This document shows, in pieces, positions 1 to 9,185 of a stretch of 64,000 nucleotides of DNA. Numbering within the stretch: position 1 is the first letter of the stretch; each line of letters begins with the position of its first letter. Position numbers and translations under genes: made by a program. The notes under the pieces were generated by a model. The model did no database searches and was not told where the DNA came from. It worked only from the letters and a program-made list of their open reading frames with translations. Origin of the DNA: Heyndrickxia sporothermodurans (lineage in GTDB: Bacteria > Bacillota > Bacilli > Bacillales > Bacillaceae_C); the NCBI GenBank assembly GCA_016756695.1, contig CP066701.1, forward strand, positions 1,376,001-1,440,000, given 5' to 3'.

Positions 1-1138
1 CCGTAATACCCAGGAATGCAGATAAAGCAGACGGGAAGGATAGCGCCTTCAATTTTTTTGATTTCGTTTTTAATGCGACTGCTAAAGTAGCCCCGCCCTG
101 TGCCGCACCTGCGCAGGTAACGATGGCATTGTACGGATTGCTGTGATACTGGGCTAACAATTGAATTTCCAGCATATTAAAAATATGGTGAACACCGGTT
201 ACGACAATAACCTGATTAAGGCCCCCTAGAATTATCCCTGCGATTCCAAATGGCAGTGAAAGAACAGTTGTGGCTGCTGTTAAAATGCCTTTTTCCACGG
301 TATGAAAGGCCGGTCCAATCACTAGCAATGATAAAATAATCATGGAAAGCAGCGTAAGAAAAGGAGTAAGAATTAAATCCAATGATTCCGGTATGCGTTT
401 TCGAATGGCTCTTTCAAGTTTAGCTCCAATAATTCCTGCAATAAAGGCCGGGAGCACAGAAGCCTGATAACCCACGACAGGAATAAAACCGAAAAAGTGG
501 AGCGGTTTCACATCTCCACCAGCTACAGACCACGCGTTTGGCAATGACGGGGAGACAAGCATCAATCCCAAAATTAAACCGATAATCGGTGTTCCGCCAA
601 ATACACGAAATGTTGACCATGCAACAAGTGCCGGCAGGAAAATAAAGGCCGTATCTGTTAATACTTGTGTAAATAATATGAAGTTTTTCGAAACATCATC
701 CGTTTTCATCCCAAATAAGGCTAACACCTGGTCCTGCATCACCAGACCGCGAAGACCCATAAACAGACCTGTTGCCACAAGGACCGGGATAATTGGAACA
801 AAGACATCCCCAAATGTCCGCACTGCACGCTGAATCTTGGAGCCGCTTTTTACGGCTTCTTTTTTCTGATCGGAAGCCGTCATAGTCGCAAGACCAAGGT
901 TCGCAATTTCTTCATAAATTCTATTAACAGTACCCGTACCAAAAATAATTTGGTATTGACCTGAATTAAAGAAAGCACCTTTTACCTTATTAATTTGTTC
1001 TACATGCTCCTGGTTAATTTTTTCCTTATCATTGACCATGATTCGAAGTCTTGTAGCACAGTGGGCTACTGACTGAATATTTTCTCTGCCTCCTACAGCA
1101 TCAATCACTTCTTCAGCTATTTTGTGATTTTCCATCAT
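1..1138 (-). CDS. PTS EIIBC transporter, sucrose/beta-glucoside family (3' end beyond window)
   Basis: The translated frame, read from the ATG at 1138 to the left edge, is a phosphotransferase EIIB domain followed by EIIC. The EIIB phosphorylation cysteine sits in SVAHCATRLRI, after the typical VGGRENIQ segment. EIIC shows many hydrophobic segments and a GVHHIFNMLE motif of the sucrose-type family. It would import and phosphorylate a disaccharide at the membrane. A GGGTG sequence precedes the tandem ATGs at 1138 and 1135. It lies downstream of a LacI regulator and four operator-like palindromes. The C-terminus is cut by the window edge. The sugar is inferred (sucrose most likely), not proved. 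Confidence 0.9.
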   Translation of the reverse strand, partial: MMENHKIAEEVIDAVGGRENIQSVAHCATRLRIMVNDKEKINQEHVEQINKVKGAFFNSGQYQIIFGTGTVNRIYEEIANLGLATMTASDQKKEAVKSGSKIQRAVRTFGDVFVPIIPVLVATGLFMGLRGLVMQDQVLALFGMKTDDVSKNFILFTQVLTDTAFIFLPALVAWSTFRVFGGTPIIGLILGLMLVSPSLPNAWSVAGGDVKPLHFFGFIPVVGYQASVLPAFIAGIIGAKLERAIRKRIPESLDLILTPFLTLLSMIILSLLVIGPAFHTVEKGILTAATTVLSLPFGIAGIILGGLNQVIVVTGVHHIFNMLEIQLLAQYHSNPYNAIVTCAGAAQGGATLAVALKTKSKKLKALSFPSALSAFLGIT

Positions 1139-1166
1139 TCTTTTCACCCTCTTATCGTTTTTATGG

Positions 1167-1394
1167 TGGAATCGATTCCATAATTGATAAAAAAATTAAA
1201 TGATTGCTTAATAGTTTGAAATAAATGAGATACATTATTCATTTTTTATTGTGGAATCGATTCCTTACTGTAGAAAAAAATAAAAACTATTCCTTATTAA
1301 AGAAAGGTTTCTATTCAGCCGGCTATTGTGGAATCGATTCCCTATTATTGAAAAATAGAGTGTAATCGTTATAAATATTTTGGAACCGATTACA
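1167..1394. promoter_or_regulatory. Four LacI-type operator palindromes
   Basis: TGGAATCGATTCCA (1167-1180) is a perfect 14-nt palindrome. Near copies lie at 1252-1265, 1329-1342 and 1381-1394 (the last TGGAACCGATTACA). Centre spacings are about 85, 77 and 52 nt. They fill the gap between the LacI-family gene and the PTS gene, so this is probably the repressor-controlled PTS promoter, possibly with DNA looping. Confidence 0.8.
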
Positions 1395-1400
1395 CACCTA

Positions 1401-2390
1401 TTATATACTGTCTCTTTCTAGAAGTCTATACTTTATTATCCGATCGATTTCGCGGTTATTTTGTCCATTTATTTTCTCCAGCAATAATGAAGCAGCTTCA
1501 CGACCCGCTTCTTCAATTGAAAAATCGATGGTCGTTAAGGAAGGACTAATAACCTTGGAAAGTTCAGAAGCGCCCATTCCTGCAACAGCAATATCCTCCG
1601 GAATTGATAACCCAATTTCTTTTATATACTGCATTGCACCAATAGCAAGCCTGTCTGTTACTGCTACTACTGCCGTAGGTTTATTTTGGGAGGAATCTAG
1701 AATCATCTTCATACAGTCATAACCCGATTTCATATCAAAAATTCCCTTTTGAATCCAGCTTTTCTCAACATCTAAATTGCTTTCTTTCATCGCTTCTATA
1801 TAACCAGCTTTTCGTAAATACCCAACAGCACGGTCTTTTTCGTCTACTCCTATAAAAGCAATATGTTGATGCCCTTTTTTTATTAAAAGATTCACCATGT
1901 CTTTGATAGCCTGTAAATCGTCAAAAACTACATTGGACAATCCCGAAATACATTGTCCCACCATGACAAAAGGGATTTTTAATCGAAAAATCTCATCAAC
2001 TAAAGGCTGGTTAATATTCGTTGCAGACTGGATAATACCATCGACATGTCTGCTTTTCAAAAGCCTTAAAAATTCTATTTCCTTTTCAGGTTTGAGATTG
2101 GTATTCGTAAGAAGGATCTGATAGCCTTCTTTTGCTAAAACTTCATCAATACCATTGACAAACCGGCTTGATGTTTCGGTACTTATTTTAGGAAGAATAA
2201 CGCCAATGACTTTTGTTTTTTTTGTCCGTAATGATTTGGCATTTTCACTTGGGACATAGCCTGTATCCTCTATGACCTTTAACACTCTTTTTTTTGCTTC
2301 CTCACTGACGTATCCCGAATTATTTAATACTCTTGAAACAGTGGTCCGGGAAACATTCGCCCTTTCAGCAATTTCTTTTATAGTTAACAC
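1401..2390 (-). CDS. LacI-family transcriptional regulator (ScrR/SacR-like)
   Basis: 329 aa. The N-terminus TIKEIAERANVSRTTVSRVL is the classic LacI helix-turn-helix, followed by the hinge and a periplasmic-binding-like sugar domain beginning at KTKVIGVILP. The length is normal for the family. It is transcribed in the same direction as the downstream PTS EIIBC gene and is separated from it by four operator-like palindromes, so it most likely represses that transporter until its sugar ligand is present. The ligand cannot be read from sequence. Confidence 0.9.
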   Translation of the reverse strand: MLTIKEIAERANVSRTTVSRVLNNSGYVSEEAKKRVLKVIEDTGYVPSENAKSLRTKKTKVIGVILPKISTETSSRFVNGIDEVLAKEGYQILLTNTNLKPEKEIEFLRLLKSRHVDGIIQSATNINQPLVDEIFRLKIPFVMVGQCISGLSNVVFDDLQAIKDMVNLLIKKGHQHIAFIGVDEKDRAVGYLRKAGYIEAMKESNLDVEKSWIQKGIFDMKSGYDCMKMILDSSQNKPTAVVAVTDRLAIGAMQYIKEIGLSIPEDIAVAGMGASELSKVISPSLTTIDFSIEEAGREAASLLLEKINGQNNREIDRIIKYRLLERDSI

Positions 2391-2670
2391 AAATAGATCC
2401 TCCTGGGCAAATTAATCATCTACTCCTATTTTACACAAGTTTATATAAAATGAAAAAGAGACATTTTTCGGATGTATTAAATTGCAATCTGGAACAATTC
2501 TAGGCACCTATTTTGTAATTAAAGAGAATGTTAAAGAAAAGCAAAATGTAGTAGTGAGAGATATGGAGGGGACAATCACTTGTTGATTACCATGAAGAAA
2601 ATTTGAATATGGTAGATGAGTAAGTGGATTCACAGGAATTTAAGGATTATTCGGATAAAGTTTACAGATA
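2391..2670. other. Intergenic stretch without an intact gene
   Basis: Upstream of the LacI gene. A short open stretch near 2500-2585 (reading GTYFVIKENVKEKQNVVVRD on the plus strand) has stops on both sides and no start with a ribosome site. It could be a decayed gene fragment. Nothing else is recognisable. Confidence 0.4.
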
Positions 2671-2697
2671 AAACAAGGAGGCTAATACTCCTTGTTA
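2671..2697. terminator. Hairpin terminator of the 2699-3079 gene
   Basis: ACAAGGAG (2673-2680) pairs with CTCCTTGT (2688-2695). On the minus strand it is followed by TTTTATC, directly after the stop codon at 2699. Confidence 0.7.
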
Positions 2698-2698
2698 T

Positions 2699-3079
2699 TT
2701 ATTCCGGTACATTAAATGGGTTAAGACCCAATAAAGATGCTAACTCATTATAAGATTTAACTAATTCATTGTAATAACCAAATGTCCATTGCATGCTGTG
2801 GTTTGTTTCTCTACTACTAGTAAATTCTCTACTAAACTGACCTGCCTTTTCAAAAAAACTATCAAATTCATGATGCGATAAAATATCATTTTGTAGATAG
2901 TAGGATTTCATAGTCATGAAAGCTGAATACGCCATTGAATGATAACCATACAAAGCATGTTCATTTATTTTCTCTCTGTCTAATTCATCCGATAATAAAT
3001 GATATACTCTTTGATAATTAATCATGGATGTAACAGCAAATTCACTAATATTTTCTTTATGGTATGAAAAATTATCCAA
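2699..3079 (-). CDS. Hypothetical protein, 126 aa
   Basis: Mostly helical, soluble, rich in Tyr, Ser and Glu, without membrane segment or recognised motif. The ATG at 3079 is preceded on the minus strand by AGAAGGGGGTGGGGG, a strong ribosome site, and the gene ends at a clear hairpin terminator, so it is probably a real single-gene unit. I do not recognise the family. Confidence 0.6.
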   Translation of the reverse strand: MDNFSYHKENISEFAVTSMINYQRVYHLLSDELDREKINEHALYGYHSMAYSAFMTMKSYYLQNDILSHHEFDSFFEKAGQFSREFTSSRETNHSMQWTFGYYNELVKSYNELASLLGLNPFNVPE

Positions 3080-3405
3080 TCCCCCACCCCCTTCTAATTT
3101 TATCTTAACAGATGGAGCAAGATTCCTGAAAGGTGTTTATAAATTTTAGGGTTAAAGGTAGATGTTTTCAAATTGGATTTATAATCATTTTTTTAAAAGT
3201 ATGAGGGATGATTTAAGAATATCCTTTATGTCACAAAAAAGGAAACCATCTCTTTGCTGTCCTGAGTCCGTAGCATGTTCTAATTGATTTCCTGTTTACT
3301 ATCAATATATTTCATTTTATTAACTTGAGTATCCATATATTCTTGATCAATGTTTTCAAAGGTGTCTTTATCTTCCTCCGAGAAATCGGAGTTTTTTAGG
3401 TTAAG
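3080..3405. other. Intergenic stretch beside IS21 remnant
   Basis: No supported gene. A minus-strand frame here (3280-3585) crosses the presumed IS21 end and has no credible start. Its C-terminal part (3280-3405) may be the tail of a gene cut by the insertion. Otherwise nothing is seen. Confidence 0.35.
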
Positions 3406-4685
3406 TGTAAGTTCTGCCTTTGTATAGTTGTGTATGGCAAAATAAAAGTGCAGAGTTATGAAAAGTAAAAGTACATAACGTTGCACTTTATTTTTATACA
3501 AAAAAAAGACTTGCCAGCCATCCAATATTTCTCTACTGTAATTGTCTCGAAGCAATACAGTGGAGGTTGAAAGGAATGCTAGCAATGTCTGAAGTTAATT
3601 GTATCAAATTATTACGAAATCGAAAATCACTATCTATAAATGAAATTTCAAAAACGTTGGGGATTAATTGGAGAACTGCAAAGAAATATGCAGATGACGA
3701 TCAAGTCCCCAAAGAAATGGTTAAAAAGAAAAGTGGAATGATGTATGAGGAAAATTGGGGGGAGATAGTTTCCGACTGGCTAGGAGAAGATGAAAAGTTA
3801 AAGAAAAAATTAAGAAGGACTAATAAAAAGATTTTTAATGATCTTGTAAAAATGGGGTTCACGGGGTCCTATCGAACCCTCTGTTATTTCATCGCTGACT
3901 GGCGTGAAGGTAAAGATCGCATAGAAGAAAGGGATAAGAATTCGGAACGTTTGGATCATCCGCCAGCTGAGGCACAAGTTGATTTTGGAATAACTGAGGC
4001 CGTGAAGGATGGGAAGTATATTGATGTTCATTGTCTTCTGATGACACTTCCTTATAGTAATGTAGCTTACTGTATACCATTGCCAGGCGAAAATCAAGAA
4101 TGCTTTTTACATGGGCTCAAAGCGATGTTTAATCAACTTGGTGGAGTACCTAAGAAAGTTCGGATTGATAATTTAAAGGCAGCAGTTATTCAGCCGAGGG
4201 GAAGAAATCAAGAGGCAACGTTCACAGACGAATTCCTCCAATTTGCAAGTCACTACGGTTTTGAACCGCAGGTTTGTAATCCAAGAAGTGGGCATGAGAA
4301 AGGAAATGTGGAAAATAAAGTAGGTTATATTCGGTACAACTTTGTAACACCATCACCTGTAATAAATAACCTTGAGCATTTGTCTCAAATCCTAGAAGAA
4401 CATTTAACCAAGGACCGTGAGCGTGTTCATTATGAAAAGCATGTCCCCATTCGAAAATTACTAGAGGAGGAACATCAATATCTTTTAGCCTTACCCGATG
4501 AAGATTATCCTGTATTTAAAGAGGAACTGATGCAAGCAAATAAGTATGGGGAAATAGTAATTGATAAAACTAAAGTACATATCCCCAAGGGATATAACTA
4601 TGGTCAATTGCACGTTATAAAGTATTGGGACAAATTTAAAGTTATTTCACCTTATGGAGAAATCCTGCATGCAGAATATAAAAGT
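3406..4685 (+). mobile_element. IS21-family remnant (left end and istA only)
   Basis: The presumed left end starts TGTAAGTTCTGCC at 3406 and is followed by internal short repeats of the AAAGTGCA/GTTGCACTTT type common at IS21 ends. istA follows. The istB gene and right end are missing, because the sequence passes directly into a lysE fragment near 4675-4690. The exact end points are estimates. Confidence 0.6.
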
Positions 4686-4706
4686 CCGAAGCCACTCAAA
4701 ACTTAA
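3576..4706 (+). pseudogene. istA: IS21-family transposase IstA, truncated at C-terminus
   Basis: About 376 aa, against roughly 500 aa usual for IstA. The N-terminal helix-turn-helix (ISKTLGINWRTAKKYA) and the integrase core are present, with AQVDFG (first Asp), VRIDNLKAA (second Asp) and the GHEKGNVENKVGYIR glutamate region. The last residues (SPKPLKT) are already antisense to lysE. The start at 3576 is chosen because GGAGG lies nine bases upstream. No istB follows, so the element cannot move alone. Confidence 0.8.
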
Positions 4707-4898
4707 AATGATAATAGATACACCAGCTACAGCCAATGAAATTAGTATCGTATCACAGACACCTGCTGTTATAACTGCTGGTAAGGCATTAGTAAATTTT
4801 TTATGAGTTGCGCCTTGATTAAATACAAAAACATTTTGTACGCCTAAAGGTAGAATTAACCCAAAAGCAAGCATTATTCCATGAAGTAAGGCTTCCAC
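4680..4898 (-). pseudogene. LysE/ArgO-family exporter, 5' fragment
   Basis: From a GTG at 4898, with GGAGG seven bases upstream, the frame reads VEALLHGIMLAFGLILPLGV, the conserved first helix of LysE-type amino-acid exporters, and continues through about 70 residues to LSFEWLRT. It then runs into IS21 sequence. Roughly two thirds of the roughly 200-aa family length are missing. It is divergent from a MocR-type regulator, the usual partner arrangement, so that regulator has probably lost its target. Confidence 0.8.
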
Positions 4899-5017
4899 AA
4901 TTTTCCCTCCTATTCGTATATAGAATAAGGTAAGATTACCTATTTGTCTCCAACCAATTGGATGGAACTGAAACCAACCATTTTGATACAATAAAAGAAA
5001 AGAATGAGGTAAGGAAT

Positions 5018-6466
5018 ATGTCTACGATAGAATGGAAACCGCAAAAATCTTCACCGTTACCTTTGCACCTGCAAATCTATAATTATTTGAAAATGAAAAT
5101 TTTAAATGGGGAATGGACAATCGGTATGAAAATACCATCACAAAGGATTTTGGCTAAACAATTTGAAGTCAATCGAAGCACGATTGTTACTGTACTTGAG
5201 GAATTGGCAGCTGATGGGTTGATTGAATCAAAAGTGGGAAGTGGTACAAGGGTGGTAAATAATACTTGGAGTCTGCTTGCTTCAACGCCGCCTCCTGATT
5301 GGATTAGTTATGTTCGTTCTGGTATACATGAGCCGAATATCAACATCATTCAAAAAATTAACGAAGCAGAAGCAAACCCAAATATTATTCGACTTGGTAC
5401 TGGGGAACTCTCTCCAGAACTGCTACCTAACAAACAGATGGCAAAGTTATTGCAAACAGATATGGAGAATAACTTGTCTCTAGGCTATGAAGAGCCAAAA
5501 GGAAACATTGATTTGAGGAAAACAATTAGCCATTATTTAAAAAAGAAAGGCATTGAAGCCTCTCCTGCTTCCATTTTAATTGTTTCTGGAGGGCTTCAAG
5601 CACTGCAATTGATTTCAATTGGTTTATTAAAACGGGAATCGGTAATCTTTCATGAAACCCCTTCGTATCTAAACTCAGTTCATGTCTTTCAGTCTGCTGG
5701 CATGAAATTATTTGGAATCGCTTTAGATAAAGATGGGATCGAGCATGAATCCATTGGAAGTTTAAAAAGACAGCACAATGCAGCGTTACTTTATACGATT
5801 CCATCTTTCCATAATCCAACAGGTATCTTAATGTCTGATAGAAGAAGAAATCAACTGTTAGAGGTCTGTAAAAAAGAAGCTCTTCCCATTATCGAGGATG
5901 ACGTATACGGTGAATTATGGTTTGATAATCCACCACCAAAACCATTGAAGGCAAATGATAAGCAAGGAAATGTACTTTACATTGGAAGTGTGTCGAAGTC
6001 ATTAAGTCCGGGACTGCGAATTGGATGGATTGTCGGACCTGAACCTGTAATAAATCGGCTTGCCGATATAAAAATGCAAACAGATTACGGCTCAAGTTCT
6101 ATATCGCAATTTGTTGTGAATAAGTGGATAAAAAGTGGATTGTATGAGGATTATTTAACTCAAGTACGTGTAGAATTAAAAAATAGAAGAGACTTTACGA
6201 TTAACATTTTAAATACAAATTTCTCTGATATTGCGACATGGAGAATTCCGAGTGGGGGATTTTATATATGGCTTGAATTACAAACAGGTATTTCCACACG
6301 AAAATTATTTGAAGCAGCTCTGCAAGAAGGAATTCTACTAAATCCGGGAAGTGTGTATGATAAAAGTGATCAAGACCATCTTCGCCTTTCATATTCATAT
6401 GCAACATTAGAAGAGCTTGAAAAAGGACTAAAGCGATTATCAAAACTTATTAAACAGGGTATTTAA
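5018..6466 (+). CDS. MocR-family regulator (GntR HTH plus aminotransferase domain)
   Basis: 482 aa from the ATG at 5018, which follows GAGGTAAGG; an upstream in-frame ATG at 4958 lacks a site and overlaps lysE. The N-terminal winged helix (LHLQIYNYLKMKILNGEW, IPSQRILAKQFEVNRSTIV) is followed by a fold-type I PLP aminotransferase domain. The lysine for PLP lies in GSVSKSLSPGLRIGW. Such regulators sense amino acids or vitamin B6. It probably controlled the divergent lysE, now truncated by an IS. Confidence 0.9.
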   Translation: MSTIEWKPQKSSPLPLHLQIYNYLKMKILNGEWTIGMKIPSQRILAKQFEVNRSTIVTVLEELAADGLIESKVGSGTRVVNNTWSLLASTPPPDWISYVRSGIHEPNINIIQKINEAEANPNIIRLGTGELSPELLPNKQMAKLLQTDMENNLSLGYEEPKGNIDLRKTISHYLKKKGIEASPASILIVSGGLQALQLISIGLLKRESVIFHETPSYLNSVHVFQSAGMKLFGIALDKDGIEHESIGSLKRQHNAALLYTIPSFHNPTGILMSDRRRNQLLEVCKKEALPIIEDDVYGELWFDNPPPKPLKANDKQGNVLYIGSVSKSLSPGLRIGWIVGPEPVINRLADIKMQTDYGSSSISQFVVNKWIKSGLYEDYLTQVRVELKNRRDFTINILNTNFSDIATWRIPSGGFYIWLELQTGISTRKLFEAALQEGILLNPGSVYDKSDQDHLRLSYSYATLEELEKGLKRLSKLIKQGI

Positions 6467-6471
6467 TGAAA

Positions 6472-6500
6472 TGAGAAGCAGAACTAATTGCTTCTCATTT
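6472..6500 (+). terminator. Rho-independent terminator of MocR gene
   Basis: TGAGAAGC (6472-6479) pairs with GCTTCTCA (6490-6497), followed by TTTTCC, immediately after the stop codon. Confidence 0.8.
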
Positions 6501-6620
6501 TCCATTTTAGACTTAATGCTGGCTATAATTTTTTCAACAAAACAAAAAAATTATTATAGTGCTGTTATAAAATTGAATAGTCTATCACAAATTTGTATCA
6601 CACTGAAACCAACAATTTAA

Positions 6621-7487
6621 TTATTGTAAAAAATCCTTGTTTACACTCCCTAGTTTTTCTTTTAATGACTTCTTCATATCTTTTAACATTTCCTTCATTT
6701 TCTTGTTGAATTTTTTTCTATGGGAGTTTAAAGCAGTATCTTCTTCAATCTTTTTTAATACCTCTACTATTAATTTATCTTGATACAATAAAGATTCAAT
6801 AACTAAATCATAGCATTTCTTCTCTTCATTATGATTATAAAAATCTTCACCTTTAACGGTCACTACGTGTTCAAATAATTTTGTGAAAACAAAAATTACA
6901 AAAAAACGAGTTAAGACAGGATAATTATTTTTCTCTATTGTAAATGTTAAATCTCTGTTTCTATAAAAATTAATAATACCAAAGTTACTATGACCTACAT
7001 TAGAAAGAAGACCATAAAATTCAGGATAATAACTTTTATCTTTACCTAATTTAAAATTACTAGGATTTAAAATACCATTAGCAATTTTATTTCCATTTCT
7101 ATCTACAATGATGTTGTTTTCGCGGTCATATACGTATTCTCTCGTAAATAATTTCAATAAAACAATAGTAAATTCTTCGAAGCTATCAACGTTTTCATTT
7201 AGAAATCTGGTACTTAGATAGTTTTCAAATATGCTTCTTACTAAAATTAGAACATCTTCGTTATTATTCAATTTTAATAAAGCTCGGATACTAACTAGAG
7301 ATTTTGTACTTTTAGTAAAATTAAAATACTCATGGTCATAAGTGAATTTATTATTTGGTTCTGGGTGTCTAAATAGGTCAGCTGTTCCGTAAGAAAAAGC
7401 AGACCACTCAACAAATCTTTTAGAATGTAAAATAAACTTGTTAATTAACTTATCTAGTTTTTGTGTATGTAGCTGAAATTCATTCAA
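6621..7487 (-). CDS. Hypothetical protein, DUF5677-like
   Basis: 288 aa. The segment SIRALLKLNNNEDVLILVRSIFENYLSTRFL resembles the helical core of DUF5677-type proteins, and the C-terminus is a long Lys/Glu-rich helix. No membrane segment is clear. The start at 7487 follows GAGGTGTC on the minus strand. Neighbours are unrelated regulators, so context gives no function. The family call is from memory of the motif only. Confidence 0.55.
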   Translation of the reverse strand: MNEFQLHTQKLDKLINKFILHSKRFVEWSAFSYGTADLFRHPEPNNKFTYDHEYFNFTKSTKSLVSIRALLKLNNNEDVLILVRSIFENYLSTRFLNENVDSFEEFTIVLLKLFTREYVYDRENNIIVDRNGNKIANGILNPSNFKLGKDKSYYPEFYGLLSNVGHSNFGIINFYRNRDLTFTIEKNNYPVLTRFFVIFVFTKLFEHVVTVKGEDFYNHNEEKKCYDLVIESLLYQDKLIVEVLKKIEEDTALNSHRKKFNKKMKEMLKDMKKSLKEKLGSVNKDFLQ

Positions 7488-7614
7488 AGTTAGACACCTC
7501 GATTTTAATTTTAAGACTGATTGAATTAATAGGATAGCAATAGCTTGTAAAATTATATATCCTGCTGAGAATCAATTTAGGAAACTTACCGCCAAACAGA
7601 AAACCACTCAAATC

Positions 7615-9027
7615 TTACTGAGTCACCTTCTGATATTTTAGCAAGACTCTTTTTAGTTTTGTTACTCCTTTTGCTAGTTTAACTTCATCTAAATTTCCAA
7701 AGCCTAAGATGAGATGATTAGAATATAATCCTTTGTTAATTGTATGCAGTTCCACAGGGTACAATTTTATACCATGATCATGTAATTCTGATAGTAGATT
7801 ATCAGTAAAATGGACCCCCTCAAATTCAGCAACTAAATGTAATCCAGTTGAATCACCATGTATATTAACATTATCCCCAAATTCGTTATAAAGCTGCTCT
7901 TTTAGAAAGTTTCTTCTTTTTCGATAAAATTTTTTCATTCGGAAGATATGTTTTTCCAAGTGACCTTCTTTAATAAACAGGGCAAGTGTAAGTTGCTCTA
8001 AAGAGGGTGTATGTAAGTCACTAAAATACTTTAGTGTACGGCCACGCTCAACTAGTGCAGGGGGAAGTATTAAGTATCCTAACCGTAATGCAGGTGAGAG
8101 TATTTTACTGAACGTACCAATGTATATTGTACGATTAGGGTCTAGCCCTTGCAATGAACTGATGGAAGGGCCTTCATATCGAAATTCACTATCATAATCA
8201 TCTTCAACGATATAACTGTCCACTTTTCTAGCATATTCGATCAGTTGAATCCTCCTTTGAATCGGTAAAGTTCCTCCAATGGGAAATTGATGGGATGGTG
8301 TGACAAAGATAAATGCGGGTTTTATTTCGTGTGATATTTGGTTTGTATCCATTCCATTTTCATCAACTCTTATAGGATGAAGGGAAGCACCATAGGATTG
8401 AAAGATTGTTTGGATTTCATGTGTAATTGGATCCTCAATGATCACTTTGTCATTTGCTGAAATGAGCAATTTAGCAATTAACGTCATTGCTTGAGTAGCC
8501 CCAGTTGTTATGACTAATTGATCAGGGTGGCATTCCACACCTCTTGTTCGAAGTAAATAGTCTGATAATACGGTTCTTAACTCTATGCGACCTTCTGGTG
8601 AATCATAGCCGAATAGAGAATGGTCCGTTTCAAGGCTTACACGTTTAGCAAGTTGCCCCCATTGTTTTCTTGGGAACTGATCTAATGATGGAATTCCAGA
8701 ACGAAAATCAATGATGTTTTTATTTTTCATTGAAGAGTTTTCTTCCAACATATAAGAAGGAATCGTATTTGTCTTTTTTAAAAATGCTCCTTCAGCTACG
8801 AATGTTCCTGCCCCTTGCTTCCCCTCTAAAAAACCTTCTGCCAGTAATTGATCATAGGCTTCCAAAACAACGTTACGAGAAACTTCCAGTTCTTCTGCTA
8901 ATTGTCGAGTGGAAGGGAGTCGATACCCTCCTGAAAGCTCACCACTTAATATTTTTGTTCTCAATTGTTTATAGATTTGTCTTATTAACGGTGTTTTTTG
9001 AGATCTGTCAATCGTTAACCATGTCAT
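7615..9027 (-). CDS. MocR-family regulator (PdxR/GabR-like)
   Basis: 470 aa. The GntR-type winged helix occupies residues 1-75 (RQIYKQLRTKILSGEL, LPSTRQLAEELEVSRNVV) and is followed by a full aminotransferase-like domain with the PLP lysine in IGTFSKILSPALRLGYL. It is divergent from the proline dehydrogenase gene with 158 bp between them, so control of proline catabolism, with an amino-acid or PLP adduct as signal, is a reasonable inference. GGAGAT lies upstream of the ATG at 9027. Confidence 0.9.
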   Translation of the reverse strand: MTWLTIDRSQKTPLIRQIYKQLRTKILSGELSGGYRLPSTRQLAEELEVSRNVVLEAYDQLLAEGFLEGKQGAGTFVAEGAFLKKTNTIPSYMLEENSSMKNKNIIDFRSGIPSLDQFPRKQWGQLAKRVSLETDHSLFGYDSPEGRIELRTVLSDYLLRTRGVECHPDQLVITTGATQAMTLIAKLLISANDKVIIEDPITHEIQTIFQSYGASLHPIRVDENGMDTNQISHEIKPAFIFVTPSHQFPIGGTLPIQRRIQLIEYARKVDSYIVEDDYDSEFRYEGPSISSLQGLDPNRTIYIGTFSKILSPALRLGYLILPPALVERGRTLKYFSDLHTPSLEQLTLALFIKEGHLEKHIFRMKKFYRKRRNFLKEQLYNEFGDNVNIHGDSTGLHLVAEFEGVHFTDNLLSELHDHGIKLYPVELHTINKGLYSNHLILGFGNLDEVKLAKGVTKLKRVLLKYQKVTQ

Positions 9028-9185
9028 CTTTTTAATCTCCTTAACAAAATTGGTACTATTAAAGATTTATATAATTGGCACTAACTTAGACCATTTTAGC
9101 ATGGTAATTTTAACTAGAAAAGTCACTCATTTTTCAATTGGAAATGAGAAAATACTAAAAATTATTTATTAGAGGATGTGTTTTT

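Noticed and set aside
3280-3585. 101-aa minus-strand ORF
   Set aside because: Crosses the presumed IS21 left end, overlaps the istA start and has no ribosome site; composition is irregular.
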